Assembly (NCBI GenBank): GCA_902546375.1 | Contig: CACCJO010000009.1 | Coordinates: 1-32,424, forward strand | Direction of reading: 5' to 3' | Source of the DNA: an uncultured Pelagibacteraceae bacterium | Lineage (GTDB): Bacteria > Pseudomonadota > Alphaproteobacteria > Pelagibacterales > Pelagibacteraceae | DNA length: 32,424 nucleotides | Shown here: positions 23,480 to 32,424 of the stretch, piece after piece | Numbering within the stretch: the first letter of the stretch is position 1 | How the letters are laid out: every line of letters begins with the position of its first letter | Made by a program: the position numbers and the translations under genes | The notes under the pieces: generated by a model | The model's database searches: none | What the model saw: the letters and a program-made list of their open reading frames with translations, nothing else | What the model was told of the DNA's origin: nothing

Positions 23480-24219
23480 TTTTTTTCAAAAAAAACTATA
23501 TCAGATATATCAGTGTTACCTTTATATTTGTAAACATTCTTAATAGTGTCTAGTAAAAGATTTATTACTTTGCTTGAAACTAACGAAGAAGAAAACGGTT
23601 TTTTTTGTAAGATATAATCAGCTAATTCATCGATTTTAATATCATTTACATCATTAAGATGTTTAAAGTAATTTGGAAATTTATAGTCCTCAATTACATA
23701 AAAACCACCACCAACAAGATATTCATAAAAGTGATTTAACGCATTTAATTGATCGCTGAGTTTATGGGAACCGTCATCAATTATAACATCAAAATGCTCA
23801 AAAGTTTCTTTATGATTTATCTTTTTAATAAATTTCGAAACCATTTTTGGATTTGATGAATTTAAACCAAATACGTTAATTTTTTTCGAATAATATTTAA
23901 AATTCGAAATGTTTATGTCTAGACAATAAATTTCACAATTCGGAAAGTATTTAGAAAATGCAGCAGCTGAGGCTCCAGAAAACGATCCTATTTCTAAAAT
24001 TTTAATTTTCTTTTCTTTTAAAAAAAATAGATGTTTTTCATAATATTTTGAAAAACCGTGAGTTTTGTTTTTTTTGTCTTTACTATATTCAGATTTATCT
24101 GTTCCATAATGGGAAAAAAGTTTATCTAGAGAAGAGTCTTCTATTCCATCTAAATCAATATTATCTTTTTTTTTAAGCTTATAAATTAAGCTTCTTTTAA
24201 ATAAACTTAGAAAGTTCAA
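23476..24219 (-). CDS. Class I SAM-dependent methyltransferase, sugar O-methyltransferase-like
   Basis: This 247-aa protein resembles the TcmP/MycE-like group, which includes O-methyltransferases acting on sugars of glycosides. An LFSHYGTDKSEY stretch (35-46) is the family's leading block. Motif I is ILEIGSFSGASAAAF (74-88), an acidic Asp101 ends strand 2, and DVIIDDGSHK (about 142-151) provides metal-binding acids. A GGGFYVIEDY strand follows. The likely target is a polysaccharide or lipid sugar, not identified here. It follows rpsD by 2 nt, so it is probably the last gene of that transcript, and it ends head-on with grxD. Confidence 0.72.
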   Translation of the reverse strand: MNFLSLFKRSLIYKLKKKDNIDLDGIEDSSLDKLFSHYGTDKSEYSKDKKNKTHGFSKYYEKHLFFLKEKKIKILEIGSFSGASAAAFSKYFPNCEIYCLDINISNFKYYSKKINVFGLNSSNPKMVSKFIKKINHKETFEHFDVIIDDGSHKLSDQLNALNHFYEYLVGGGFYVIEDYKFPNYFKHLNDVNDIKIDELADYILQKKPFSSSLVSSKVINLLLDTIKNVYKYKGNTDISDIVFFEKN

Positions 24220-24221
24220 TT

Positions 24222-24839
24222 TTATCTAGAGTAATATTCAATAACTAAATTTGGTTCCATTACTACAGGATAAGGAACTTCTTCAAATTTTGGAATTCTG
24301 ACAAACTTAAATTTTTTGTTTTTTTGATCTAATTGAATATATTCAGGTGCTTCTCTCTCTTTACTTGCTAAAGCTATATCAATGATTGCGAGTTGTTTAG
24401 ATTTATCTCTTATTTCAATGCTATCTTCCTCTTTAACCAAGTAACTAGAAATATTTACTTTTTTTCCATTCACTTTAACGTGTCCGTGGTTGATCAACTG
24501 TCTAGCTGAAAAAATTGTTGTAGCAAACTTAGCTCTGTAAATTACTGCATCTAGTCTTCTTTCTAAAAGACCAATTAAATTTTCACTGGTATCTCCTTTA
24601 ATCATAGAAGCCTTTTTATAAATATTCCTAAACTGTCTCTCATTAATGTTTCCATAATAAGCTTTAAGTTTTTGTTTTGCTTGTAATTGAATACCATAAT
24701 CAGAAGGTTTTCCTTGTTTACTCTGACCATGCTGACCTGGTCCGTAAGCTCTTTTATTGAATGGGCTTTTCGGCCTGCCCCACAGGTTAACCTTTAGTCT
24801 TCTATCGACTTTGTGTTTAGAGTTAATTCTTTTTGTCAT
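24222..24839 (-). CDS. rpsD: 30S ribosomal protein S4
   Basis: A 205-aa primary 16S rRNA-binding protein of the small subunit. The conserved start [21 protein letters not shown] is followed by [11 protein letters not shown]; the N-terminal zinc-cysteine motif is absent, as in most proteobacteria of this type. The S4 RNA-binding domain lies around 94-155 ([13 protein letters not shown], then [12 protein letters not shown]). It has its own candidate promoter in the 40-bp gap after trmJ, so ribosomal protein supply need not depend on the upstream genes. Confidence 0.96.
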   Translation of the reverse strand: MTKRINSKHKVDRRLKVNLWGRPKSPFNKRAYGPGQHGQSKQGKPSDYGIQLQAKQKLKAYYGNINERQFRNIYKKASMIKGDTSENLIGLLERRLDAVIYRAKFATTIFSARQLINHGHVKVNGKKVNISSYLVKEEDSIEIRDKSKQLAIIDIALASKEREAPEYIQLDQKNKKFKFVRIPKFEEVPYPVVMEPNLVIEYYSR

Positions 24840-24851
24840 TTAATATTGGGT

Positions 24852-24879
24852 CTTATAAACTTACTCTTTTGTTTGTCAA
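24852..24879 (-). promoter_or_regulatory. Candidate rpsD promoter
   Basis: On the minus strand a perfect TTGACA (24874-24879) directly follows the trmJ stop codon, and TATAAG (24852-24857) lies 16 bp downstream. The -10 box ends 12 nt before the rpsD ATG, so the 5' leader would be only about 5-6 nt. This is the strongest -35 match I noticed and suits a highly expressed ribosomal gene. Confidence 0.55.
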
Positions 24880-25593
24880 TCAACGTTTTTTACCTAAACT
24901 TGCGAATACACCTGATAATATACGTGTTTCTTTATCAGATAACTCCATTTTATAAAAAATATTTCTCAGGTTCTCAAGCATTTTAGGTTTCTTTTCTTTG
25001 GGTCTAAAAAAATTAATTTCATCTAAATTTTTAATGCAAAGACTTAACATCGATTGAATTTCTTTTTTATTAGCTGATTTGATTTTTTTTGATCTTTTAA
25101 ATGAAGTATTTTTTAGTTTGATAAGGCTAGATACGTGTTGAGCAATAATAATCAAACTATGGGATAAATTCAAAGATTTAAAATCAGGGTTAGTAGGTAT
25201 TTGTAAAGTATAATTAGCATAACTGATTTCATCGTTTGATAAACCTGACGCCTCTGAGCCAAACAGAAAACCGATTTTCTTTTTAAAATCAATTTTTTTT
25301 AAATCATATAAGTTTATATGTTTGATATTTTTATTTCTAAATCTTGCAGAAGTGGCGATAATAATATCAATTTTGCTTATTGCATCTCCCAAATTATCAT
25401 AATTTTTGCTTTGTTTGATAATATCTTTAGCTCCAACCGATGTGGCTAGAATTTTATCATTTGGAAAAGTAGTTTTTGGGTTTACCAAAATCAATTTATT
25501 AAAATCGAAGTTTTTAATTGCTCTGGCACAGGCACCAATATTTTCTGATAATTGAGGTTTATGAAGAATAAATGAGATATTATTTTTACTCAT
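24880..25593 (-). CDS. trmJ: tRNA/rRNA 2'-O-methyltransferase, TrmJ-like
   Basis: This 237-aa enzyme of the SpoU/TrmD-fold (SPOUT) family probably methylates the ribose of nucleotide 32 in tRNA. The N-terminal block LHKPQLSENIGACARAIKNF (11-30) holds the family Asn and Arg. GFLFGSEASGLSNDE (about 107-121) and LQIPTNPDFKSLNLSHSLII (about 130-149) make the knot and SAM site. The C-terminal helical extension (about 170-237) matches TrmJ. Its ATG abuts the cimA stop. Confidence 0.88.
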   Translation of the reverse strand: MSKNNISFILHKPQLSENIGACARAIKNFDFNKLILVNPKTTFPNDKILATSVGAKDIIKQSKNYDNLGDAISKIDIIIATSARFRNKNIKHINLYDLKKIDFKKKIGFLFGSEASGLSNDEISYANYTLQIPTNPDFKSLNLSHSLIIIAQHVSSLIKLKNTSFKRSKKIKSANKKEIQSMLSLCIKNLDEINFFRPKEKKPKMLENLRNIFYKMELSDKETRILSGVFASLGKKR

Positions 25594-27195
25594 TTATTTA
25601 CTTGCAGGCGCATTATCTTTAAATAATTTATAATCCAAACTATCAATTAATGCTTTAAACGAAGCTTCGATAATGTTTGTTGAGACACCAATAGTAAACC
25701 AATTTTTTCCTTGAGAGTCCGTGCTTTCAATTGAAACTCTTGTGACAGCCTCAGTCCCTGTATTTAAAATTCTTACTTTATAATCTACCAGTTTTAAATC
25801 TTTTAAATATTTTGAGTATTTTGCTAATCTATCAACGTTTTGTCTGATAGCATTATCTAGAGCATTTACTGGACCATTCCCTTCTCCTTCACACATAATC
25901 TTTTCTCCATCAACTTCTAATTGAGCTTTTGCAGATGAAACTATTTCGCCAGAATTACTTTTTTTTACTGAGACGTCATATTCATTAATAGATATATATC
26001 TTGGTATTTCTCCAATAATTCTTCTAGCTAATAATTCAAATGATGCATCTGCACCATCATAACTATAACCAATGAATTCTCTGTCTTTCACTTCATCTAA
26101 TAATTTTTTAATTTTTGGATCGTTTTCTTGAATATCAATTTTAATACTTTTTAATCTAGAGATAATATTTGATTTTCCTGATTGATCAGAAATAACAATA
26201 TTTCTTGTGTTGCCAACTTCCTCTGGATTAATGTGTTCATAAGTTTTTGGATTTTTTTGTACAGCAGATACATGCAATCCCCCTTTATGTGAAAAAGCTG
26301 CTGCACCCACATATGGTAAATGTTGGTTAGGTTTTCTATTTAAAATTTCATCTAAAAGTCTTGAACAATCAGTTAGATTTTTAATATCTTTTGATTTTAT
26401 TCCAATTTCAAATTGAGATGAAAAATCTTTCTTTAAAAAAAATGTTGGTATTAATGACATTAAATTTGCATTTCCACATCTTTCACCCAATCCATTTATT
26501 GTACCTTGAATTTGTCGAACACCAGACAATACTGCTGCTAATGAATTAGCAACCGCATTACCAGTATCGTTATGTGCGTGAATTCCTAAGTTTTTTCCCG
26601 GTACTACTTTTGTAACCTCACTAACTATCTGTGTAACTTCATGTGGAAGTGTACCTCCGTTCGTATCACATAATATCACCCACCTTGCACCTTGGTCATA
26701 AGCAGCTTTAATACATGAAAGTGCATATTTTGGATTTGCTTTATAACCATCGAAAAAATGTTCTGCATCGAACATGAATTCTTTTTTTGCTTTAACAAAA
26801 TGTTTCGCACTTTCAGAAATATTATCTAAATTTTCTTCATTGGTAATTCCTAAAGCAACATCAACATGAAAGTCCCAAGACTTACCAACTAAACATACTG
26901 CAGAGGTATTAGAGTTCATGAGTGCAGATAAACCAGTGTCATTTTCTGCACTTCGTCCAGATCTTTTTGTCATTCCAAAAGATGTTAGCTTTGAATTCTT
27001 AAAATCATGTTTCTTTTGAAAAAATTCTGTATCAGTTGGGTTAGCTCCAGGCCATCCTGCCTCTATATAATCCACACCCAAATTATCCAAAGCTGAAGCA
27101 ATTTTTTCTTTATCTTCTAAAGAAAAATCAACTCCTTGTGTTTGAGCTCCATCTCTTAGAGTTGTATCAAATATGTATAATCTTTCTTTGCTCAT
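25594..27195 (-). CDS. cimA: (R)-citramalate synthase
   Basis: This 533-aa enzyme of the isopropylmalate/homocitrate/citramalate synthase family condenses pyruvate and acetyl-CoA to citramalate, the entry to a threonine-independent isoleucine route. FDTTLRDGAQTQG (9-21) carries the catalytic Arg and metal-binding Asp. IHAHNDTGNA has the two metal His region, and NGLGERCGNANL the active-site loop. The C-terminal third (about 400-533) is a LeuA-type allosteric dimer domain, GTEAVTRVSIEST included. Length and the long regulatory domain fit the CimA (TIGR00977-like) group. 4-nt overlap with cysS upstream. Confidence 0.93.
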   Translation of the reverse strand: MSKERLYIFDTTLRDGAQTQGVDFSLEDKEKIASALDNLGVDYIEAGWPGANPTDTEFFQKKHDFKNSKLTSFGMTKRSGRSAENDTGLSALMNSNTSAVCLVGKSWDFHVDVALGITNEENLDNISESAKHFVKAKKEFMFDAEHFFDGYKANPKYALSCIKAAYDQGARWVILCDTNGGTLPHEVTQIVSEVTKVVPGKNLGIHAHNDTGNAVANSLAAVLSGVRQIQGTINGLGERCGNANLMSLIPTFFLKKDFSSQFEIGIKSKDIKNLTDCSRLLDEILNRKPNQHLPYVGAAAFSHKGGLHVSAVQKNPKTYEHINPEEVGNTRNIVISDQSGKSNIISRLKSIKIDIQENDPKIKKLLDEVKDREFIGYSYDGADASFELLARRIIGEIPRYISINEYDVSVKKSNSGEIVSSAKAQLEVDGEKIMCEGEGNGPVNALDNAIRQNVDRLAKYSKYLKDLKLVDYKVRILNTGTEAVTRVSIESTDSQGKNWFTIGVSTNIIEASFKALIDSLDYKLFKDNAPASK

Positions 27196-28535
27196 TTAAA
27201 TTTCCAAAGTGTTTTACCATCTTTATCTTCTATTAAAACACCTTTGTCCAAGAGCTCGTCTCTAATTCTATCAGCTTCTTTATAGTTCTTATTTTCTCTA
27301 GCTTTGTCTCTTAAACTAAGCATATTTTCAATTTCAGACTCCGTAATTGATACTCTTTTCTTTTTAAATTCATTCCATTGCTCACTAGTTTCATTCATCA
27401 AGCCAATAAATTTGCATGCTGAAACAAATAAGTCTATTTTTTCACCTTTGTTAGCTTTTTCGAATAACTTGTGAAGGTTGGCAATATATCCAGGTGTATT
27501 CAAATCCTCATAAAGTGGTTTTAGAATTTCGTCTGAAACTTTGACAAATTTGAGATCAGATGAATATACTTTATACCACTTATCTAAAGTACTTTCACAA
27601 TCACTTAATAATTTGTCGTTCCAATCTAATGGTTGTTTATAGTGTGCACTCATTAAAGCCAATCTGATTATTTGACCGCTAATCTTATTTCTAAAATCTT
27701 TTATTTTTAGAATGTTACCTTGTGACTTAGCCATTTTTTCATTAGACATGGTGATAAACGCATTGTGGATCCAATAATTTGCAAAAACTGCTGTACCGTT
27801 AGCACATCTAGATTGAGCAATTTCATTTTCATGGTGAGGAAAAATTAAATCTATACCTCCACCATGAATATCAAATTCATTGCCTAAGAATTTTTTTGAC
27901 ATCGCTGAACACTCTAAATGCCAACCTGGTCTACCTTTGCCCCAAGGTGAATCCCAAGCAGGTTCATCATTATTTGATGGTTTCCAAAGAACAAAGTCTT
28001 CAGAATTTTTTTTATTTTCACTAATTTCTATTCTAGATCCAGCAACTAAATCCTCTAAATTTTTATTTGATAATTTTCCATAATCAGAAAATTTTTTGAC
28101 CTCAAAATAAACATGCTTTTTATTTTCGTATGCAAATCCTTTTTTTATTAAATCATCAATCATCTCAATCATTAGATCAATATGCTCTGTTGCTTTCGGC
28201 TGATGAGTGGGATTTTCACAATTTAGGAATTTACAATCATCTAAAAAATTTCTTGTTACTTTTTCAGTTAAATCTTTTATAGAAATTTTTTGTTCTTGTG
28301 ATGATTTAATTATTTTGTCGTCAATATCAGTAATATTTCTAACATATGTAACTAAAGGAAATTCATTTTTTAATAATTTGAATAAAATATCAAAAATTAC
28401 TAGGGGTCTTGCATTCCCTATATGGGGATCATCATAAACTGTAGGTCCACAAACATACATTCCAACATTTTTTTTTTCTTTTGGAACAAAATGTTCTTTT
28501 TTATTACTCAAATTATTTGTTAAAAAAATATCCAT
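27192..28535 (-). CDS. cysS: Cysteinyl-tRNA synthetase
   Basis: This 447-aa class I aminoacyl-tRNA synthetase has the HIGH motif as PHIGNARP (37-44) and the KMSKS motif as KMAKSQGN (near 265-272), a frequent variant in this family. Zinc ligands are Cys29 in MYVCGPTVYDD, Cys in WHLECSAMS, His in FPHHENE and the following Glu. The C-terminal DALR-like helical region ends in IRDELLDKGVLIEDKDG, typical for CysS. It starts a block with cimA (4-nt overlap). Confidence 0.96.
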   Translation of the reverse strand: MDIFLTNNLSNKKEHFVPKEKKNVGMYVCGPTVYDDPHIGNARPLVIFDILFKLLKNEFPLVTYVRNITDIDDKIIKSSQEQKISIKDLTEKVTRNFLDDCKFLNCENPTHQPKATEHIDLMIEMIDDLIKKGFAYENKKHVYFEVKKFSDYGKLSNKNLEDLVAGSRIEISENKKNSEDFVLWKPSNNDEPAWDSPWGKGRPGWHLECSAMSKKFLGNEFDIHGGGIDLIFPHHENEIAQSRCANGTAVFANYWIHNAFITMSNEKMAKSQGNILKIKDFRNKISGQIIRLALMSAHYKQPLDWNDKLLSDCESTLDKWYKVYSSDLKFVKVSDEILKPLYEDLNTPGYIANLHKLFEKANKGEKIDLFVSACKFIGLMNETSEQWNEFKKKRVSITESEIENMLSLRDKARENKNYKEADRIRDELLDKGVLIEDKDGKTLWKFK

Positions 28536-28586
28536 ATCTGATGATTAAGAAATATACCTTATTTGATGATTTGTTAATCGAATTGA

Positions 28587-29324
28587 TTAACTAGGAATTT
28601 TGCAAACAGGAATAGGGTCCATTTTATGCAAATTTTGTTTTCTAATTTTTTCGTATTTAGCTTTGTGAGGTGAGTCGGGATTAGTCATTGCATCTTCTAG
28701 TTCATCATAACTGAAACCAAGTTGACCTTCGTCAGTTCGTCCATCGTCCCATAAGCCGTCTGTTGGAGGTGCATCAATAATCTCTTTCAATATTCCTAAT
28801 TCTTTACCTAATTCCCAAACTTCAGTCTTATTACAATCTGCTATTGGTGAAATATCTACTCCACCATCTCCATATTTTGTATAAAATCCTACACCAAAGT
28901 CCTCTACTTTGTTACCTGTACCTACAACGATACCTTTGTTTGCTGCTGCCACTTGATAAAGTGTTGTCATTCTCAATCTTGCTCTAGAATTTGCAAAACC
29001 ATGTTCATTATCAAATTTATTTAATGTCAAAGAAAAAGTTTCAAATAATTTATCTAAGCTAATTGTGTGGGCTTCAACATTTTTAAAATTCTTAACTAGC
29101 CAATTCTGGTGCTTTAAACTTAAATCGTGCTGGTTTTCTATCTGTTTTATTGGCATTGTAAGAACTATTGTTCTTAAGCCAGTCATGGCACTTAATGTGC
29201 TTGAAACAGAAGAGTCAATACCTCCAGAAATGCCAATTACTAAAGATTCTGCTTTTGAAGGCATTCCTTCAGCATAAGATTTAATCCAATTTGATATAAA
29301 TTTTGTTTTTTCTTTAGGATTCAT
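28587..29324 (-). CDS. nadE: NH3-dependent NAD+ synthetase
   Basis: This 245-aa enzyme amidates deamido-NAD to NAD with ATP. The P-loop-like SGGIDSS (33-39) identifies the N-type ATP pyrophosphatase domain, and VGTGNKVEDFGVGFYTKYGD and PPTDGLWDDGRTDEGQLG match substrate loops. There is no N-terminal glutaminase domain, so ammonia must be supplied free or by another protein. A 7-bp inverted repeat (28573-28591) overlaps the stop codon but has no T-tract. Confidence 0.94.
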   Translation of the reverse strand: MNPKEKTKFISNWIKSYAEGMPSKAESLVIGISGGIDSSVSSTLSAMTGLRTIVLTMPIKQIENQHDLSLKHQNWLVKNFKNVEAHTISLDKLFETFSLTLNKFDNEHGFANSRARLRMTTLYQVAAANKGIVVGTGNKVEDFGVGFYTKYGDGGVDISPIADCNKTEVWELGKELGILKEIIDAPPTDGLWDDGRTDEGQLGFSYDELEDAMTNPDSPHKAKYEKIRKQNLHKMDPIPVCKIPS

Positions 29325-29363
29325 GACATTCTATTTAATTATCTTAGATCAGATAGCAATAGC

Positions 29364-30743
29364 TTAAGATGCCGCTTGAATAGCATTTTTAGAATAGCTG
29401 CTATTCTTTTTAATCTCATCGGAAATTAAAAAAGCTAACTCTAAAGCTTGATCTGAATTTAGTCTTGGGTCGCAATGAGTGTGATATCTGCTTGATAAAT
29501 CAGCATCAGATATTTTTCTAGCTCCACCTGTACACTCTGTCACATCTTGGCCAGTCATTTCAACATGTAGACCACCTGCGTATGATCCCTCAGACTGATG
29601 AACACCAAAAACATTTTTAACTTCACTTACTACATCGTTAAAAGGTCGTGTTTTAAAACCAGTGGTAGATTTTATAGTGTTACCATGCATGGGATCACAT
29701 GACCAAATAACATTTAGACCTTCTTTTTTAATTCCTCTAATTAACTTTGGTAAAAACTTTTCTACATTTTGATAACCAAATCTTGAAATTAAAGTAATTT
29801 TACCTTTTTCATTTTTTGGATTTATTAACTCACAAATTTTTGCAATCTCCTCAGGTTTAGAGGTAGGACCACACTTTATTCCAATAGGATTTTCTATTCC
29901 TCGACAAAATTCAACATGTCCACCATCTAACTGTCTTGTTCTATCACCAATCCAGACAAAATGAGCAGACGTGTCGTGATACTCACCCGTAGTAGAGTCT
30001 ACTCTAGTCATACTTTCCTCAAAGGGTAAGTGTAACGCTTCATGAGATGTCCAGAAATTTACAGTGTATAGTCTATTATTAAAGTCTGAAGTGATTCCAC
30101 ATGCTTCCATAAAAGCTAGTGCATCAGCAATTTTGTCCTCTAAGTCTTTAAATTTTTTCGCTTGAGGACTTTTTTTAATGTAATCTAAATTCCATAAATG
30201 AACTTTGTTCAAATCTGCAAAACCACCTTTTGAAAATGCTCTAAGTAAATTAAGCGTTGAAGCTGATTGAGAATACGCTTTGTACATTCTTTTTGGATCA
30301 GGTCTTCTAGCTTTTTCGTTAAAGTCTATTGCATTAATGTTATCACCTAAATAACTTGGTAATTCTACATCCCCTTGTTTTTCTGTTGGAGCACTTCTTG
30401 GTTTAGAAAACTGTCCAGCAATCCTTCCAAGTTTTACAATAGGTAAAGACGCAGAGTATGTCATCACCAAAGCCATTTGAAGAATTACTTTAAAAGTATC
30501 TCTTATATTGTCAGGATGAAATTCTGCAAAACTTTCAGCACAGTCACCGCCTTGCAATAAAAAAGCTTTGCCGTCAACTACTTTAGATAATTGATCTTTT
30601 AAATGTCTTGTCTCACCTGCAAATACAAGTGGTGGAAATGTTTTTAATTTGTTTAAAACACTATTAAGCTCCTTCTCATCACCATACGTTGGTATGTGTT
30701 TGACAGGATACTTTCTCCAGCTATTTATTTTCCAATTTTTCAT
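29364..30743 (-). CDS. Class II 3-deoxy-D-arabino-heptulosonate-7-phosphate synthase
   Basis: This plant-type (class II) DAHP synthase of 459 aa makes the first shikimate-pathway intermediate from phosphoenolpyruvate and erythrose-4-phosphate. FAGETRHLK (about 42-50), LQGGDCAESFAEF (about 64-76), GRIAGQFSKPRS (about 107-118), CDPMHGNT and HVEMTGQDVTEC are characteristic blocks with the metal-binding Cys, His, Glu and Asp. I start at ATG 30743; a TTG two codons earlier is open but not needed. It follows glmS with a 35-bp gap. Confidence 0.95.
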   Translation of the reverse strand: MKNWKINSWRKYPVKHIPTYGDEKELNSVLNKLKTFPPLVFAGETRHLKDQLSKVVDGKAFLLQGGDCAESFAEFHPDNIRDTFKVILQMALVMTYSASLPIVKLGRIAGQFSKPRSAPTEKQGDVELPSYLGDNINAIDFNEKARRPDPKRMYKAYSQSASTLNLLRAFSKGGFADLNKVHLWNLDYIKKSPQAKKFKDLEDKIADALAFMEACGITSDFNNRLYTVNFWTSHEALHLPFEESMTRVDSTTGEYHDTSAHFVWIGDRTRQLDGGHVEFCRGIENPIGIKCGPTSKPEEIAKICELINPKNEKGKITLISRFGYQNVEKFLPKLIRGIKKEGLNVIWSCDPMHGNTIKSTTGFKTRPFNDVVSEVKNVFGVHQSEGSYAGGLHVEMTGQDVTECTGGARKISDADLSSRYHTHCDPRLNSDQALELAFLISDEIKKNSSYSKNAIQAAS

Positions 30744-30778
30744 GTTCAACTCAGAATTGTTGTATCAGAGTTTTTCTA

Positions 30779-32424
30779 TTATTCAACGGTTACTGATTTA
30801 GCTAAATTTCTAGGCTTATCTATATCAAATCCTTTTTTTAGAGCTGAATAATAAGCTAATTTTTGCAAAGGAATAGTTAAAAGAAAGGGCAAAAGATCCT
30901 CATTAGCACTCTCAACTTCAATTTTTTCCCAAATATTTTCTGAAACCACTTCATCACTACTTTTATTCGTTACTAACAAAACTTTTGCTCCTCTTGCAAT
31001 AACTTCCTGCATATTAGAAATAGTTTTTTTATAATAATTGTCTCTTGGTGCTAACACAACAACAGGCATCCCTTCTTCAATGAGTGCTAATGGTCCATGT
31101 TTCATTTCCCCAGCTGGATAGCCTTCAGCATGAATATAAGATAGTTCTTTTAATTTTAATGCACCTTCTAATGCTATTGGAAAAGAAAAACCTCTTCCTA
31201 AAAACATTGAACCTTTAGCCTCATTAAAGGTATTAGAAATTGTCTGTATCTTATTATCGGTTAATAAAGTCTTTTCTGCTAATTTAGGAAGAGATTTAAG
31301 ATCTTTAAGTTTTTCATTAAATAATTCTTTTTTTAAATCTTTTCTTAATAATCCAATTTTTAGAGCTAAAATGTATAATATAAGGATTTGACCCAAAAAA
31401 GCTTTGGTAGAAGCAACCCCTATCTCGGTCCCACAATGTATCGGTAAAACAAATTTAGAGTCTCTAGCAATCGAACTCTCGATTACATTAACAACCGCAC
31501 ATGTTTTCATATCATTTTGATTACACAAATCTAATGCTGCATAAGTATCTGCTGTTTCACCAGATTGAGATACAAATATATATAAAGTCTCTTTCTTAAA
31601 TCTGTTTTTTCTATATCTAAACTCTGAAGCAATATCTATATTAACATCTAATGTAGTTAATTCCTCGAACCAGTATTTTGCAAGTAGACATGAATGATAA
31701 GCTGTTCCACAACCAATTAGAGTTACTGAGGAAATTTCATCCATTTTCCAGGGAAAATTATAAATATTAATATCATTATTTAATGTATCTACATATTCAT
31801 TAATTCCATTTTTTAACGTTGTTGGTTGTTCCTCTATTTCTTTAGCCATGAAATGTTTATAATCACCTTTGTCATATTTTTCATCTTCAAGAGATAATTC
31901 TAAAACTTTTTTATTTATTTTATCTCCATCCTCGTTAAAAAATTCAACATGATCTTTTTTTATAATACAGAATTCACCATCATTTAGATACGTAATCTTA
32001 TTTGTCATCGCTTTAAGCGCATATGAGTCTGAACCTAAATAATTTTCATTTGGACCATACCCAACAGCTAAAGGTGACCCTCTTCTTGCACCAACAATCA
32101 AGTCAGGTTGATCTTTAAAAATTATACCTAGTGCAAAACTACCATGAAGAGATTTAAGCGTTTTTTGAATTGAATTAACAATATTTTCCGTTTTTAAATT
32201 TTCTGTGATTAAATGTACAATCACCTCAGTATCCGTTTGTGACTTAAATTTATGACCTTTACCTACTAAAAATTTTTTTAATAATGTAGAATTTTCAATT
32301 ATTCCATTATGAACTACAGAGACATTTTGCGATGAGTGAGGATGAGCATTAATACTATTTGGCAATCCATGTGTAGCCCAACGAACATGTCCTATACCAA
32401 TGGTTCCTTCCATTTTTTTAACTA
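30779..32424 (-). CDS. glmS: Glutamine-fructose-6-phosphate aminotransferase (GlmS), N-terminus outside the window
   Basis: This is the 3' part of the gene for the enzyme making glucosamine-6-phosphate from fructose-6-phosphate and glutamine, the first step to UDP-GlcNAc for peptidoglycan and LPS. The visible part starts in the glutaminase domain (GIGHVRWATHG, NVSVVHNGIIEN). The frame is open through the ATG at 32411-32413 to the window edge, so about 60 residues including the catalytic N-terminal Cys lie outside. Two SIS domains follow, with GCGTAYHSCLLAKYW, VSQSGETADT and STKAFLGQ. The end, KPRNLAKSVTVE, is the family C-terminus that gates the ammonia channel. Confidence 0.96.
   Translation of the reverse strand, partial: VKKMEGTIGIGHVRWATHGLPNSINAHPHSSQNVSVVHNGIIENSTLLKKFLVGKGHKFKSQTDTEVIVHLITENLKTENIVNSIQKTLKSLHGSFALGIIFKDQPDLIVGARRGSPLAVGYGPNENYLGSDSYALKAMTNKITYLNDGEFCIIKKDHVEFFNEDGDKINKKVLELSLEDEKYDKGDYKHFMAKEIEEQPTTLKNGINEYVDTLNNDINIYNFPWKMDEISSVTLIGCGTAYHSCLLAKYWFEELTTLDVNIDIASEFRYRKNRFKKETLYIFVSQSGETADTYAALDLCNQNDMKTCAVVNVIESSIARDSKFVLPIHCGTEIGVASTKAFLGQILILYILALKIGLLRKDLKKELFNEKLKDLKSLPKLAEKTLLTDNKIQTISNTFNEAKGSMFLGRGFSFPIALEGALKLKELSYIHAEGYPAGEMKHGPLALIEEGMPVVVLAPRDNYYKKTISNMQEVIARGAKVLLVTNKSSDEVVSENIWEKIEVESANEDLLPFLLTIPLQKLAYYSALKKGFDIDKPRNLAKSVTVE

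Noticed and set aside
28573-28591. GTTAATC/GATTAAC hairpin over the nadE stop
   Set aside because: The symmetry is clear, but neither strand continues into a T-tract and no regulator is suggested.
1-32424. CRISPR array, prophage structural genes, insertion sequences
   Set aside because: No regular repeat-spacer pattern, no transposase and no phage structural protein was seen on either strand.

Overview
The window looks like a chromosome segment of a streamlined, very AT-rich marine alphaproteobacterium of the SAR11/Pelagibacterales type. The evidence is the base composition, short or absent intergenic spacers, a small PurL that needs PurS and PurQ, the gene order purB-purC-purS-purQ-purL-bolA-grx, citramalate synthase (CimA), type II DAHP synthase and a glucosylglycerate operon. 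The assignment rests on gene content and composition only, because no rRNA is present.

Region 1 (1-4646) is accessory DNA built around a tRNA-Leu(UAA) gene. An intact tRNA (677-762, minus strand) is flanked by a 45-bp copy of its 3' half (1-45) and a 65-bp exact copy of its 5' half plus leader (4545-4609). A weaker 5'-half scrap lies at 181-203. The three main copies meet in the same 10 bp over the anticodon loop, as expected for tyrosine-recombinase integrations. Between the intact gene and the right-hand copy lies a 3.8-kb segment without an integrase. It carries a compact BcgI-like restriction-modification pair: a fused nuclease-methyltransferase and a two-TRD specificity subunit. It also has a possible small membrane peptide and a 110-aa orphan. 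GGGAT-type and CTCGGA-type repeats lie near both of its ends. A small exported protein begins 3 nt after the tRNA CCA end.

Region 2 (4647-9009) holds surface and envelope genes. These are a formyltransferase-like domain joined to a sugar-hydrolase-like propeller domain, an autotransporter with FNNDGTKM repeats, and two tiny overlapping reading frames.

Region 3 (9041-12801) is a three-gene operon for glucosylglycerate: a HAD sugar-phosphoglycerate phosphatase, a GT81 synthase and a GH13_18 phosphorylase. Together they can make and phosphorolyse this compatible solute. Region 4 (12803-15076) pairs an Anbu proteasome-like peptidase with a divergent circularly permuted ATP-grasp ligase; the usual alpha-E and transglutaminase partners are not beside them.

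Region 5 (15082-32424) is housekeeping. A minus-strand pair (CinA-like, GGCT-like) shares a 20-bp divergent promoter with the plus-strand run sfsA-map-purB-purC-purS-purQ-purL-bolA-grxD. The rest is a minus-strand series glmS-DAHP synthase-nadE-cysS-cimA-trmJ-rpsD-methyltransferase. Several candidate promoters place the -10 box only about 6-11 nt before the start codon, which suggests leaderless or nearly leaderless mRNAs.
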